Origin: an uncultured Roseibium sp.
GTDB taxonomy: Bacteria; Pseudomonadota; Alphaproteobacteria; Rhizobiales; Stappiaceae
DNA length: 64,000 nt
Assembly (NCBI RefSeq): GCF_947496995.1
Contig: NZ_CANMFD010000002.1
Location: 310,001 to 374,000 of the forward strand
Reading direction: 5' to 3'
In this document: one piece after another, positions 36,779 through 43,567 of the stretch
Position numbering within the stretch: position 1 is the first letter of the stretch
How the letters are laid out: every line of letters starts with the position of its first letter
Position numbers and translations under genes: made by a program
Notes under the pieces: generated by a model
The model's input: the letters and a program-made list of their open reading frames with translations, nothing else
What the model was told of the DNA's origin: nothing
Database searches by the model: none

Positions 36779-37852
36779 TCAGGCGTCGTAGGTGAGAACA
36801 AGGCGTTTGGTGAGTGGGCGGGACTGACAGGTCAGGATGTAACCGTCGCGGATTTCATCGTCCTCAAGCGCGTGATTGGCCGCCATTTCGACTTCCCCCT
36901 CCAGCAGTCTGCCACGGCAGGTCGAACAGACACCGGCGCAGCAGGAATATGGCGCATCGATATTGTTCCTGTGAGCGGCCTGGAGAATGCTCTCACCGGG
37001 TTCCATGTGAATGTCCCGCGTGGTGCCGTCGAGGGTCAGCTTCAGGTCGGCTTCCCTGGATTTTTCATCAGAGGCAATTGCGGTCTGATTGACCGGAAGA
37101 CGGCCAGGCTGGTCGGACTTGAAAAGTTCCTGCTTGATCCGGTCCGTGGCAACGCCGTGTCTTTCAAGCCCCTGACGCACCGTTTCCATCATGCCGTGCG
37201 GACCACACAGGAACGCAAGATCGATGTCCTCTGGGTCGATCAGGGTTTCAAGCAGTTCATCGAGTTTTTGCGCGTCCACCCGGCCGGAAAACAGGTCAGT
37301 GTCCTGCGCGTCGCTCTTCAGGATATGGATGATCTGCAGGCGGCCCAGATACCTGTTCTTGAGACCTTCCAGTTCCTCGCGGAACATGATCGAAGAGACT
37401 TGGCGATTGGCATAAATCAGCGTGAACTGGGAGTTCGGCTCTCGCGCCAGCACTGTTTTCAGGATCGACAGAACGGGCGTGACACCGGACCCGCCGGCAA
37501 ATCCGAGATAGAACTTTGCGCTCGCCGGTTCGACCGGAGCGAAGAAACTGCCGAGCGGGGGCATCGCTTCGACGGTGTCGCCCGGTTTGAGATTTTCATT
37601 GGCCCAGCAGGAAAATGCCCCGCCGTCGACCCTTTTGATGCCCACCTTCAGAGCGCCTTCTTCGGTGCCGGCGCAAATCGAATAGCAGCGGCGGACCTCA
37701 TGGCCGTCAAAATCTCGGCGGAAGGTGAGATACTGTCCCTGGGTGAACCGGAAGATATCCACGTCTTCCGTTTGCGGCCGCAGGGTCACGATGACGCTGT
37801 CGCGCGTGTCCGGCACCACCTCCGTGACGGTCAGGGCATGAAAGCGTGACAT
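36779..37852 (-). CDS. paaE: Phenylacetyl-CoA epoxidase reductase subunit
   Basis: A 357-residue flavin and iron-sulfur reductase that passes electrons from NADPH to the PaaABC(D) epoxidase. The FAD domain contains RRCYSICAG near residue 55, the NAD-binding part includes GGSGVTPVLSILKT near residue 120, and the C-terminal 2Fe-2S ferredoxin domain has PYSCCAGVCSTCRGRLLEG near residue 305, with the fourth cysteine in ILTCQSRP. It follows paaD by 34 bases in the operon. Confidence 0.95.
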   Translation of the reverse strand: MSRFHALTVTEVVPDTRDSVIVTLRPQTEDVDIFRFTQGQYLTFRRDFDGHEVRRCYSICAGTEEGALKVGIKRVDGGAFSCWANENLKPGDTVEAMPPLGSFFAPVEPASAKFYLGFAGGSGVTPVLSILKTVLAREPNSQFTLIYANRQVSSIMFREELEGLKNRYLGRLQIIHILKSDAQDTDLFSGRVDAQKLDELLETLIDPEDIDLAFLCGPHGMMETVRQGLERHGVATDRIKQELFKSDQPGRLPVNQTAIASDEKSREADLKLTLDGTTRDIHMEPGESILQAAHRNNIDAPYSCCAGVCSTCRGRLLEGEVEMAANHALEDDEIRDGYILTCQSRPLTKRLVLTYDA

Positions 37853-37886
37853 GTCGTTCCTCCCGGAAACAGCAGTGAGCCTGCGG

Positions 37887-38402
37887 TTAGTGGCATTTGA
37901 AATAATCGAAGGGTTCCAGGCAGGCCCGGCACCGGTAAGCGGCTTTGCAAGGGGTCGAACCGAACTGGCTTATCTTTTCCGTGTTCTGCGATCCGCAGCG
38001 CGGACAGGCAACCACGAGGTTCTTCAGACCAGTTAGTCTCGCGACCCTTGCGTCGGTTCCCCCGCCTCTCTGTGCCTGCTCCTCCGCAGGCGGCGCGATG
38101 CCGTATTGGCGCAGTTTTTCGCGTCCCTCGGCAGTCAGCCAGTCCGTCGTCCAGGCAGGGGTGAGCTTCTGTTCAAGACGCAGATCGTCGATGCCGCAGG
38201 AACGCAGTTTGGTTTCGATGTCGAGATTGATTACCGACGTCGCCGGACAGCCCGTGTAAGTCGGTGTCACCGTGACCACGAGAGTATCCTCGTCCCAGCT
38301 GACATCGCGGATGATCCCGAGATCGGTCAGGGAAATCACAGGGATTTCCGGATCGGGGACTTCCGAAAGCCACTGCCAGACCGTGTCGGTTGAAACCTGC
38401 AT
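37887..38402 (-). CDS. paaD: Phenylacetyl-CoA epoxidase assembly protein PaaD (PaaJ)
   Basis: A 171-residue protein with an N-terminal MIP18/DUF59-type domain (VPDPEIPVISLTDLGIIRDV near residue 17-36) and a C-terminal zinc-ribbon-like module (CPRCGSQNTEKISQFGSTPC and CRACLEPF). PaaD is needed for iron-sulfur or epoxidase maturation. I use the ATG at 38402; a GTG one codon earlier is also possible. It begins 5 bases after the paaC stop, in the canonical A-B-C-D-E order. Confidence 0.93.
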   Translation of the reverse strand: MQVSTDTVWQWLSEVPDPEIPVISLTDLGIIRDVSWDEDTLVVTVTPTYTGCPATSVINLDIETKLRSCGIDDLRLEQKLTPAWTTDWLTAEGREKLRQYGIAPPAEEQAQRGGGTDARVARLTGLKNLVVACPRCGSQNTEKISQFGSTPCKAAYRCRACLEPFDYFKCH

Positions 38403-38406
38403 CACT

Positions 38407-39183
38407 TCACCACGTCGCGCCAGGATAGGCCCTTTGCAGGAACTGCATCTCCGACAGGAGATGGCCGAGATGTTCCGAATGCCGGCCGGTCAGGCCGCCC
38501 TTGTGGGCAAAATCCGATTGCGGCTGCGTCAGGGTCGCCTGTTTGAAAACTGCTGCGACGGTCTCTTCCCAACCCGGTTTCAGGGTTTGCGGGTCGGGCG
38601 CCAGACCGGCCTCCGCCATCGCCTCATCGACCGCATCGGCCACGAACATTTCACCGACGTAGGGCCAGAGCGTATCCAGAGCATCCTGCATGCGACGGTG
38701 GCTTTCCGGCGTTCCGTCTCCCAGCCTGATCACCAGATCCGAGGACCGGTCGAGATGATATGCGACTTCCTTCCCGGCCTTGACCGCGATTTCGGCGATC
38801 CGCTCATCTGCGGACGACTTGAGCGCTTCCAGAAGAGCGTCCTGCCAGGCGTCAATCAGGAATTGGCGCATGAGGGTATTGCCGAAATCGCCGTTCGGCT
38901 GTTCGGCGAGCAGGACATTGCGGAAGTGCCAGGCATCGCGCAGATAGGCAAGCTCGTTCTCACCGCGCCCCTTGTCTTCCACTTCGCCTGCATAGCCGAG
39001 CCAGAGACGCGATTGTCCGATCAGATCGAGCGCGATATTCGCCAGTGCGATATCTTCCTCCAGAACAGGTGCATGCCCGCACCACTCCGAAACCCGATGA
39101 CCGAGAATAAGCGCGGTATCGCCCCTGCGCAGCAACCATTCGAACAGAATATCGCTCGCGATATGTTCGCTCCTCGTCACCAT
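38407..39183 (-). CDS. paaC: Phenylacetyl-CoA epoxidase structural subunit
   Basis: A 258-residue ferritin-like subunit that forms the structural partner of PaaA. Recognisable stretches are GDTALILGHRVSEWCGHAP near residue 20, LANIALDLIGQSRLWLGYAG, and LPKGDFGNTLMRQF-like NGDFGNTLMRQFLID near 105. The start is one of GTG 39186 or ATG 39183, overlapping the paaB stop (ATG-TGA-TG). It lacks several di-iron ligands of PaaA, as expected for PaaC. Confidence 0.93.
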   Translation of the reverse strand: MVTRSEHIASDILFEWLLRRGDTALILGHRVSEWCGHAPVLEEDIALANIALDLIGQSRLWLGYAGEVEDKGRGENELAYLRDAWHFRNVLLAEQPNGDFGNTLMRQFLIDAWQDALLEALKSSADERIAEIAVKAGKEVAYHLDRSSDLVIRLGDGTPESHRRMQDALDTLWPYVGEMFVADAVDEAMAEAGLAPDPQTLKPGWEETVAAVFKQATLTQPQSDFAHKGGLTGRHSEHLGHLLSEMQFLQRAYPGATW

Positions 39184-39467
39184 CACATTTTCCCGACTTC
39201 ATCCGGAATGTCATAAAAACTCGGGTGCCGGTAGATCTTGTCCGTCGCAGGCTCGAACAGGGCTTCCTTGTTCCCAGGGTCGGATGCCGTTATCTGCGCG
39301 GAAGGAACCACCCAGATGGAAACGCCTTCCTTTCGGCGCGTATAGACATCGCGGGCATTCCTGATCGCCATTTCGGCGTCCGGAGCGTGAAGCGATCCGA
39401 CATGACGGTGATTGAGACCGTGCTGTCCGCGAATAAACACTTCCCAGAGTGGCCATTCCTTTTTCAT
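39183..39467 (-). CDS. paaB: Phenylacetyl-CoA epoxidase subunit PaaB
   Basis: A 94-residue subunit that bridges the PaaAC heterodimers. The family signature WPLWEVFIRGQHGLNHRHVG is at residues 5-24, and ARDVYTRRKEGVSIWVVPS follows. The gene lies 23 bases downstream of the DUF3291 gene and overlaps paaC by one base. Length (about 95) is standard. Confidence 0.94.
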   Translation of the reverse strand: MKKEWPLWEVFIRGQHGLNHRHVGSLHAPDAEMAIRNARDVYTRRKEGVSIWVVPSAQITASDPGNKEALFEPATDKIYRHPSFYDIPDEVGKM

Positions 39468-39490
39468 TGTATTTTCTCCCAGAAGGCCGG

Positions 39491-39970
39491 TTACGCCGCC
39501 GAAGTTTCACAGCGGGCGGAGCGCCACAGATTGGCCGTGGGAACATGGTCCCAGCCAAAGGCCAGATCGGTCGATCCGTGCGTGTTCAGATGAGCCAGCC
39601 TGTCCCAGGCTTCTTCAAGTGTGGGCTGGTGTCCGTGTTCTACCGGCCACATGACGAAATGCATCTTTTCCATCATCCCGAACCATTCTGCACGTCGCTC
39701 GTAGATCCGTTTGTGGATGGTCTTGAAGACGAAATTCTCGAGACTTTCGACGTTTTCCCAGACGGAGAGATTGGGGATGATCCTCGGGTCGTCATCAACG
39801 ACCACCGAATAGTCGCCGGCTTCCTCTTTCAGACGCCAGACGAAGCCTTCGCTGCGCTCGGCAGCGGCATTCACCCGGTTGAGATTGTTGACGAAGTCTG
39901 CGACCCGCGGATCGTTGATTTCGTATTTGAGCCGCGCGACGTTCAATTCGGCGATATGTGTACCGGTCAT
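39491..39970 (-). CDS. DUF3291 domain protein inside the paa operon
   Basis: A 159-residue protein of the DUF3291 family, a dimeric alpha/beta-barrel (ABM-like) fold. Typical features are HIAELNVARLKYEINDPRVADF at the N-terminus, the WRLKEEAG and NLSVWENVESLENFVFKTIH stretches, and WFGMMEKMHFVMWPVEHGH. It sits between paaA (6 bases upstream) and paaB (23 bases downstream), so it is co-transcribed with the epoxidase. ABM-fold proteins include heme-degrading monooxygenases; a protective or quality-control role for the epoxidase is speculation. Confidence 0.82.
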   Translation of the reverse strand: MTGTHIAELNVARLKYEINDPRVADFVNNLNRVNAAAERSEGFVWRLKEEAGDYSVVVDDDPRIIPNLSVWENVESLENFVFKTIHKRIYERRAEWFGMMEKMHFVMWPVEHGHQPTLEEAWDRLAHLNTHGSTDLAFGWDHVPTANLWRSARCETSAA

Positions 39971-39976
39971 CTGGTC

Positions 39977-40969
39977 CTACTCCGCTGCTGTCCGGGCCGC
40001 TGCCCTCTTGTCCGCATGGGCCATGAGGCCGTCCCGCACCCAGGCACCGTCCTCCCAGGCCTTGATCCGGGCATCCAGCCGCTCCTTGTTGCAGGGGCCA
40101 TTGCCCTTCAGAACCTCGAAGAATTCACTCCAGTCGGGTTCGGAGAAGTCGTAGCCGCCTTTTTCCTCATTCCACTTCAGGTGTTCGTCCGGAACAGTGA
40201 GCCCCAGATACTCGGCCTGCGGCACGGTCTGATCGACGAATTTCTGGCGCAGTTCGTCATTGGTGTTGATCTTTATCTTCCAGGACATGGACTGGGCGGA
40301 GTGCACGGAATCCTTGTCGGAGGGACCGAACATCATCAGTGACGGATACCAGAACCGGTTCAGCGCATCCTGGGCCATCCTGTGCTGGGCAGGTGTGCCG
40401 TTCGCCATCTTCATCATGATGTCGAAGCCCTGGCGCTGGTGAAAACTCTCCTCCTTGCAGATCCGGACCATGGCCCGTGAATAAGGACCGAAGGAGGTCC
40501 GCTGCAGCGGCACCTGGTTCATGATCGCAGCACCGTCCACCAGCCAGCCGACAGCGCCGATATCCGCCCAGGTGAGCGTCGGGTAGTTGAAAATGGAGGA
40601 ATATTTCATCTTGCCGGCGTGCAGCAGCTCGATCAGCTCGTCCCTGCTGACACCAAGCGTCTCCGCCGCGCAATAAAGATAGAGCCCGTGGCCGGCTTCG
40701 TCCTGAACCTTGGCCAGAAGGATCGCCTTGCGTTCCAGCGTCGGGGCGCGGGTAATCCAGTTGCCTTCTGGAAGCTGACCGACGATTTCCGAATGCGCAT
40801 GCTGGCCGATCTGACGGATCAGCGTCTTGCGATAGCCCTCCGGCATCCAGTCGGTCGGCTCGATCTTCTCACCGCGATCGATGCGCTCCTGAAACGCGCG
40901 CTCTTCTTCGGACATTTCCGAAATGTCGCGCACCCGGTTCGCATCGGTAGTCACCATCTGGGCATACAT
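39977..40969 (-). CDS. paaA: Phenylacetyl-CoA epoxidase catalytic subunit
   Basis: A 330-residue ferritin-like di-iron oxygenase subunit that epoxidises the aromatic ring of phenylacetyl-CoA. The di-iron ligands lie in the helices [26 protein letters not shown] and [13 protein letters not shown], the last two carrying EXXH motifs. The correct start is MYAQMV at 40969, preceded by GGAGGCGTC; the open frame extends 18 codons farther. It is the first gene of the paaA-DUF3291-BCDEZ operon and lies behind a dyad like that upstream of paaG. Confidence 0.95.
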   Translation of the reverse strand: MYAQMVTTDANRVRDISEMSEEERAFQERIDRGEKIEPTDWMPEGYRKTLIRQIGQHAHSEIVGQLPEGNWITRAPTLERKAILLAKVQDEAGHGLYLYCAAETLGVSRDELIELLHAGKMKYSSIFNYPTLTWADIGAVGWLVDGAAIMNQVPLQRTSFGPYSRAMVRICKEESFHQRQGFDIMMKMANGTPAQHRMAQDALNRFWYPSLMMFGPSDKDSVHSAQSMSWKIKINTNDELRQKFVDQTVPQAEYLGLTVPDEHLKWNEEKGGYDFSEPDWSEFFEVLKGNGPCNKERLDARIKAWEDGAWVRDGLMAHADKRAAARTAAE

Positions 40970-41013
40970 GACGCCTCCTCCCGTCATGTTGAAGATGAGG
41001 AAGGATACCGCAC

Positions 41014-41060
41014 AAAGCATCACATAAAAAGTTATTTTATCAAATTTTTTGTGATGCTTT
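41014..41060 (-). promoter_or_regulatory. Probable PaaX operator upstream of paaA
   Basis: AAAGCATCACA (41014-41024) and TGTGATGCTTT (41050-41060) form a perfect 11-bp inverted repeat with a 25-nt AT-rich spacer. It lies between paaX and the paaA start, 45 bases upstream of the latter. The paaG upstream dyad has the same spacing and a nearly identical right arm. A TATTTTAT-like -10 candidate lies in the spacer. Confidence 0.8.
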
Positions 41061-41081
41061 TCGGGGTCACCGGTTTTTTAC

Positions 41082-41960
41082 TCATGACAAAGGCTCCCGC
41101 TCGCTCCTTGTGGCCAGCGACATCAGACGGGATCTTACGTCACCCGTATTTTGCGGCAGCGGGCCGTTGCGATTGAAAAGATGCTGCCCGATATAGTCGT
41201 CGGCGGCCGCTGAAAGTCCGATATACAGTTCGGCAAACAGGCGGTGGGCGGCGGATCCCGGCCAGTCCTGCCGCAAGACGGAAGGCGGCAAACGGGGATC
41301 GTTCAGACGTATCTCCCGATAGGCATGGACCAGGGCGAGCCTGAGAAGGAGTGCCGCGCGTCCGTCGAGGTCGCCTTTCAGAACAATTGCCATGGGCTCG
41401 AACTGACCGACGAAATCCTTGTAGGCCCGGGACAGTGCGCCGAGATCGAATGCGGTGGTCAGCAGCGCTTCCATTTCCGACGCATTCGGCTGCAATGCTG
41501 TGGATCGAAAGGTTGCTCCGCCCACCGGCCGGCCAGGCCGGTCAGCGGCGATATAAAAATCGCCGCCTGCGTGTGCGAAACCGTGGCTCAGCAATTCCGA
41601 TTGCCGGATTTCTTCCGCGCAATGGGTAATGAGCCAGCCGCACTCACCATCGACGGGGCCGAAAAACAGCTCGGCCGCCAGATGGTATTCCTCGCGCGCC
41701 CGGGGCGTCAGCGCATAATAGCTCCGCCGCCCTTCCCTTTCGCCTTTCAACTGTCCCGTGGAAACCAGGCGGGAAACCGCCGTGCGGACAAGGGATTCAT
41801 TGACGCCAAATCCCGCGCACAGAGTGATGAGATCGCCCATCCAGAGCACCCCGCCACGCGGTTCGACAATATCGCCGTAAATGGTGACGATCAGCCGGGC
41901 GGCTTTGGGTGGAAACGATTTTAGGTAGTTTTCCGTGTCGAGGTCTGTGCTGGCAGGCAT
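41082..41960 (-). CDS. paaX: Phenylacetate operon transcriptional repressor
   Basis: A 292-residue regulator. The PaaX N-terminal winged helix spans residues 15-85 (SLVRTAVSRLVSTGQLKGER), and the PaaX-type central and C-terminal domains follow (DDYIGQHLFN region near the C-terminus). PaaX represses paa genes and is released by phenylacetyl-CoA. It lies just upstream of the paaA operator on the same strand, with 112 bases between its stop and paaA. Confidence 0.92.
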   Translation of the reverse strand: MPASTDLDTENYLKSFPPKAARLIVTIYGDIVEPRGGVLWMGDLITLCAGFGVNESLVRTAVSRLVSTGQLKGEREGRRSYYALTPRAREEYHLAAELFFGPVDGECGWLITHCAEEIRQSELLSHGFAHAGGDFYIAADRPGRPVGGATFRSTALQPNASEMEALLTTAFDLGALSRAYKDFVGQFEPMAIVLKGDLDGRAALLLRLALVHAYREIRLNDPRLPPSVLRQDWPGSAAHRLFAELYIGLSAAADDYIGQHLFNRNGPLPQNTGDVRSRLMSLATRSEREPLS

Positions 41961-42074
41961 GAAGCAACTGATCCGTCAGTGTTTTTATTACCTTATCCCT
42001 GCCCGCCCAACAAACCAAGCGTCGAGGTTCAGGAACAATCCGTGGATACGGCCTTGCGCCTGAATACCGGAAAC

Positions 42075-42103
42075 GTTATACAGTTACATGTTATAAAGTA
42101 ACA
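42075..42103 (+). promoter_or_regulatory. Tandem Zur-box-like sites upstream of znuA
   Basis: Two 13-base units 15 bases apart, GTTATACAGTTAC (42075-42087) and GTTATAAAGTAAC (42090-42102), lie 20 bases before znuA. The second is a near-perfect dyad with flanking T/A (TGTTA-TAAAG-TAACA). They resemble the GTTATA/TATAAC-type Zur operators of alphaproteobacterial znu genes. Zinc-dependent repression is therefore likely. Confidence 0.65.
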
Positions 42104-42123
42104 CTCCATCGGAAGCCCACCCA

Positions 42124-43302
42124 ATGAAGATCTTTTCCTTTCAAAAAACGCTGCCGAGCGTAAGCCGACGCGGTCTTTTCCTGTCGAGCGTAGCGTTGTG
42201 CCTCGCAGCCACCGCGACATCCGCAACTGCGGACGCTCCTGCCGTAGTCACGACCATCAAGCCTCTGCATTCCATCACCTCTGCCGTCATGGACGGGGTC
42301 GGCAAACCGCTCATCCTGATCGATGGGGCAGCTTCTCCACATGGTTTCGCCCTGAAGCCTTCCCAGGCCTTTCTGCTGCAGGGCGCGAACGTGGTGTTCT
42401 GGGTCGGGCCGGAACTTGCGCCGTCGCTTGCCAAGCCAATTTCCTCCATGGCTGAAAATGCAAAGGTCGTGGAACTCATGGACGCGGCCGGCATAGAGCA
42501 TCTGAAGATTCGCGAAGGCGCGAATTTCGACGCTCACGATCATGGACATGAAGACGGCGAAGACCATCAAGAGGGACATGCGGATCATGACGATCATGAA
42601 GGGCACGATGACCATGCGGACCACGCCGATCATGACGACCATGAGGAACATGCAGACCATGACGGCCACGCGGACCATGACGATCATGAACAGCATGCAG
42701 GCCACGAGGACCATGAAGAACACGAAGGTCACGAAGGTCACGAAGATGGACATGAGGAGCATCACGCCGGACACGGCGAGACATTCGATCCGCATATCTG
42801 GCTGAACCCGGACAACGGCGTAGCGATTGCCGGTATCATGGCGGAAACCCTGGCAGGTATCGATCCGGAAAATGCGGACACCTACAAGGAGAATGCAGCG
42901 AAGTTCACGGCGCGCATGGAGGCGCTGAACGAGAAGATCGCAAAACAGCTTGAGCCGCTTTCAGGCAGCAAGTTCGTCGTGTTTCACGACGCCTACCACC
43001 ACTTCGAACATCACTTCGACATCGAGGCAAGTGGAGCGATCACCTTGTCGCCCGAAGCACTTTCGAGCGCCGACCGGATTTCCGAAGTGCGGGAAGAAAT
43101 CAAGGATCTGGGTGTGAGCTGCGTGTTCCAGGAACCTCAATTCGATGCAAAACTTGTCGATGTGGTTCTTGAAGGCAGTACAGCGCGCAAGGCAACACTC
43201 GATCCGCTGGGCACCAGCCTGACCAACGGTCCGGACCTCTATCCGGAACTGCTCGAGAACCTGTCGCAGTCCCTCGCCGACTGCCTTGAAGGCAAATCCT
43301 GA
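42124..43302 (+). CDS. znuA: Zinc ABC transporter substrate-binding protein with a very long histidine-rich loop
   Basis: A 392-residue periplasmic zinc-binding protein. A signal peptide spans roughly residues 1-36 (RRGLFLSSVALCLAATATSA). The zinc ligands are visible as IKPLHSI (first His), PHIWLNPD (second) and HDAYHHFEHHF (third), with the terminal Asp region in later sequence. Residues 138-217 are a His/Asp/Glu loop of 80 residues holding 27 histidines; His occurs at every third position from 152 to 206. This is longer than usual in ZnuA. No znuB or znuC gene lies beside it, so its membrane and ATPase partners must be encoded elsewhere. Confidence 0.94.
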   Translation: MKIFSFQKTLPSVSRRGLFLSSVALCLAATATSATADAPAVVTTIKPLHSITSAVMDGVGKPLILIDGAASPHGFALKPSQAFLLQGANVVFWVGPELAPSLAKPISSMAENAKVVELMDAAGIEHLKIREGANFDAHDHGHEDGEDHQEGHADHDDHEGHDDHADHADHDDHEEHADHDGHADHDDHEQHAGHEDHEEHEGHEGHEDGHEEHHAGHGETFDPHIWLNPDNGVAIAGIMAETLAGIDPENADTYKENAAKFTARMEALNEKIAKQLEPLSGSKFVVFHDAYHHFEHHFDIEASGAITLSPEALSSADRISEVREEIKDLGVSCVFQEPQFDAKLVDVVLEGSTARKATLDPLGTSLTNGPDLYPELLENLSQSLADCLEGKS

Positions 43303-43306
43303 AATG

Positions 43307-43335
43307 AAAAAACCGCCGGACATCGTTCGGCGGTT
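43307..43335 (-). terminator. Minus-strand Rho-independent terminator
   Basis: Stem AACCGCCGGA/TTCGGCGGTT (43311-43320, 43326-43335) with one G-U pair and a five-base loop. On the minus strand it is followed by a run of six U. It probably ends transcription from the L,D-transpeptidase gene beyond the repeat element. Confidence 0.65.
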
Positions 43336-43367
43336 CAGACTGATTACAGCGCCATGGCTTTACCACC

Positions 43368-43496
43368 GTCATCCCGGCCAAGTGAAGCGCGAGTTGGGAC
43401 CGGTGAGCAACAAGTCATTTTTGCAGCTGGGACCCTTCAACAGACAACCTTCAACTCACCGATCCCGGATCTTCGCTACGCTGCGTCCGGGATGAC
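43368..43496. repeat. Fold-back palindromic repeat element (REP/MITE-like)
   Basis: A 129-bp element bounded by perfect 10-bp inverted ends GTCATCCCGG (43368-43377) and CCGGGATGAC (43487-43496). The inverted similarity continues inward for about 40 bases (left ...GGGACCGGTGAGC at 43396-43408; right ACTCACCGATCCCGG at 43454-43468), around a 45-base centre. It lies between convergent znuA and the L,D-transpeptidase gene, flanked by opposing terminators with related stems. The GTCATCCCGGACGCAGCG type of sequence is common as an extragenic palindrome in alphaproteobacteria. Confidence 0.7.
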
Positions 43497-43523
43497 GAAT
43501 TGAAGGTTTGTCAGCTATCTGAG

Positions 43524-43549
43524 CCGCCGGACATGGTCCGGCGGTTTTT
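43524..43549 (+). terminator. Plus-strand Rho-independent terminator
   Basis: Stem CCGCCGGAC/GTCCGGCGG (43524-43532, 43536-43544) with a 3-nt ATG loop, followed by TTTTT. It reads in the znuA direction, but lies 220 bases after the znuA stop. Confidence 0.8.
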
Positions 43550-43567
43550 CTCAAATCGTGAAGAAGA

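Noticed and set aside
42535..42777. Tandem short repeats that at first glance resemble a small CRISPR or satellite array
   Set aside because: The repeats are 9-12 bases, in frame, and encode His/Asp/Glu triplets in ZnuA. There are no spacers or cas genes.
42476..42795. Arginine/histidine-rich and methionine-rich open frames overlapping the znuA loop
   Set aside because: They are alternate-frame readings of the GAC-CAT-GAx repeat and have no independent support.
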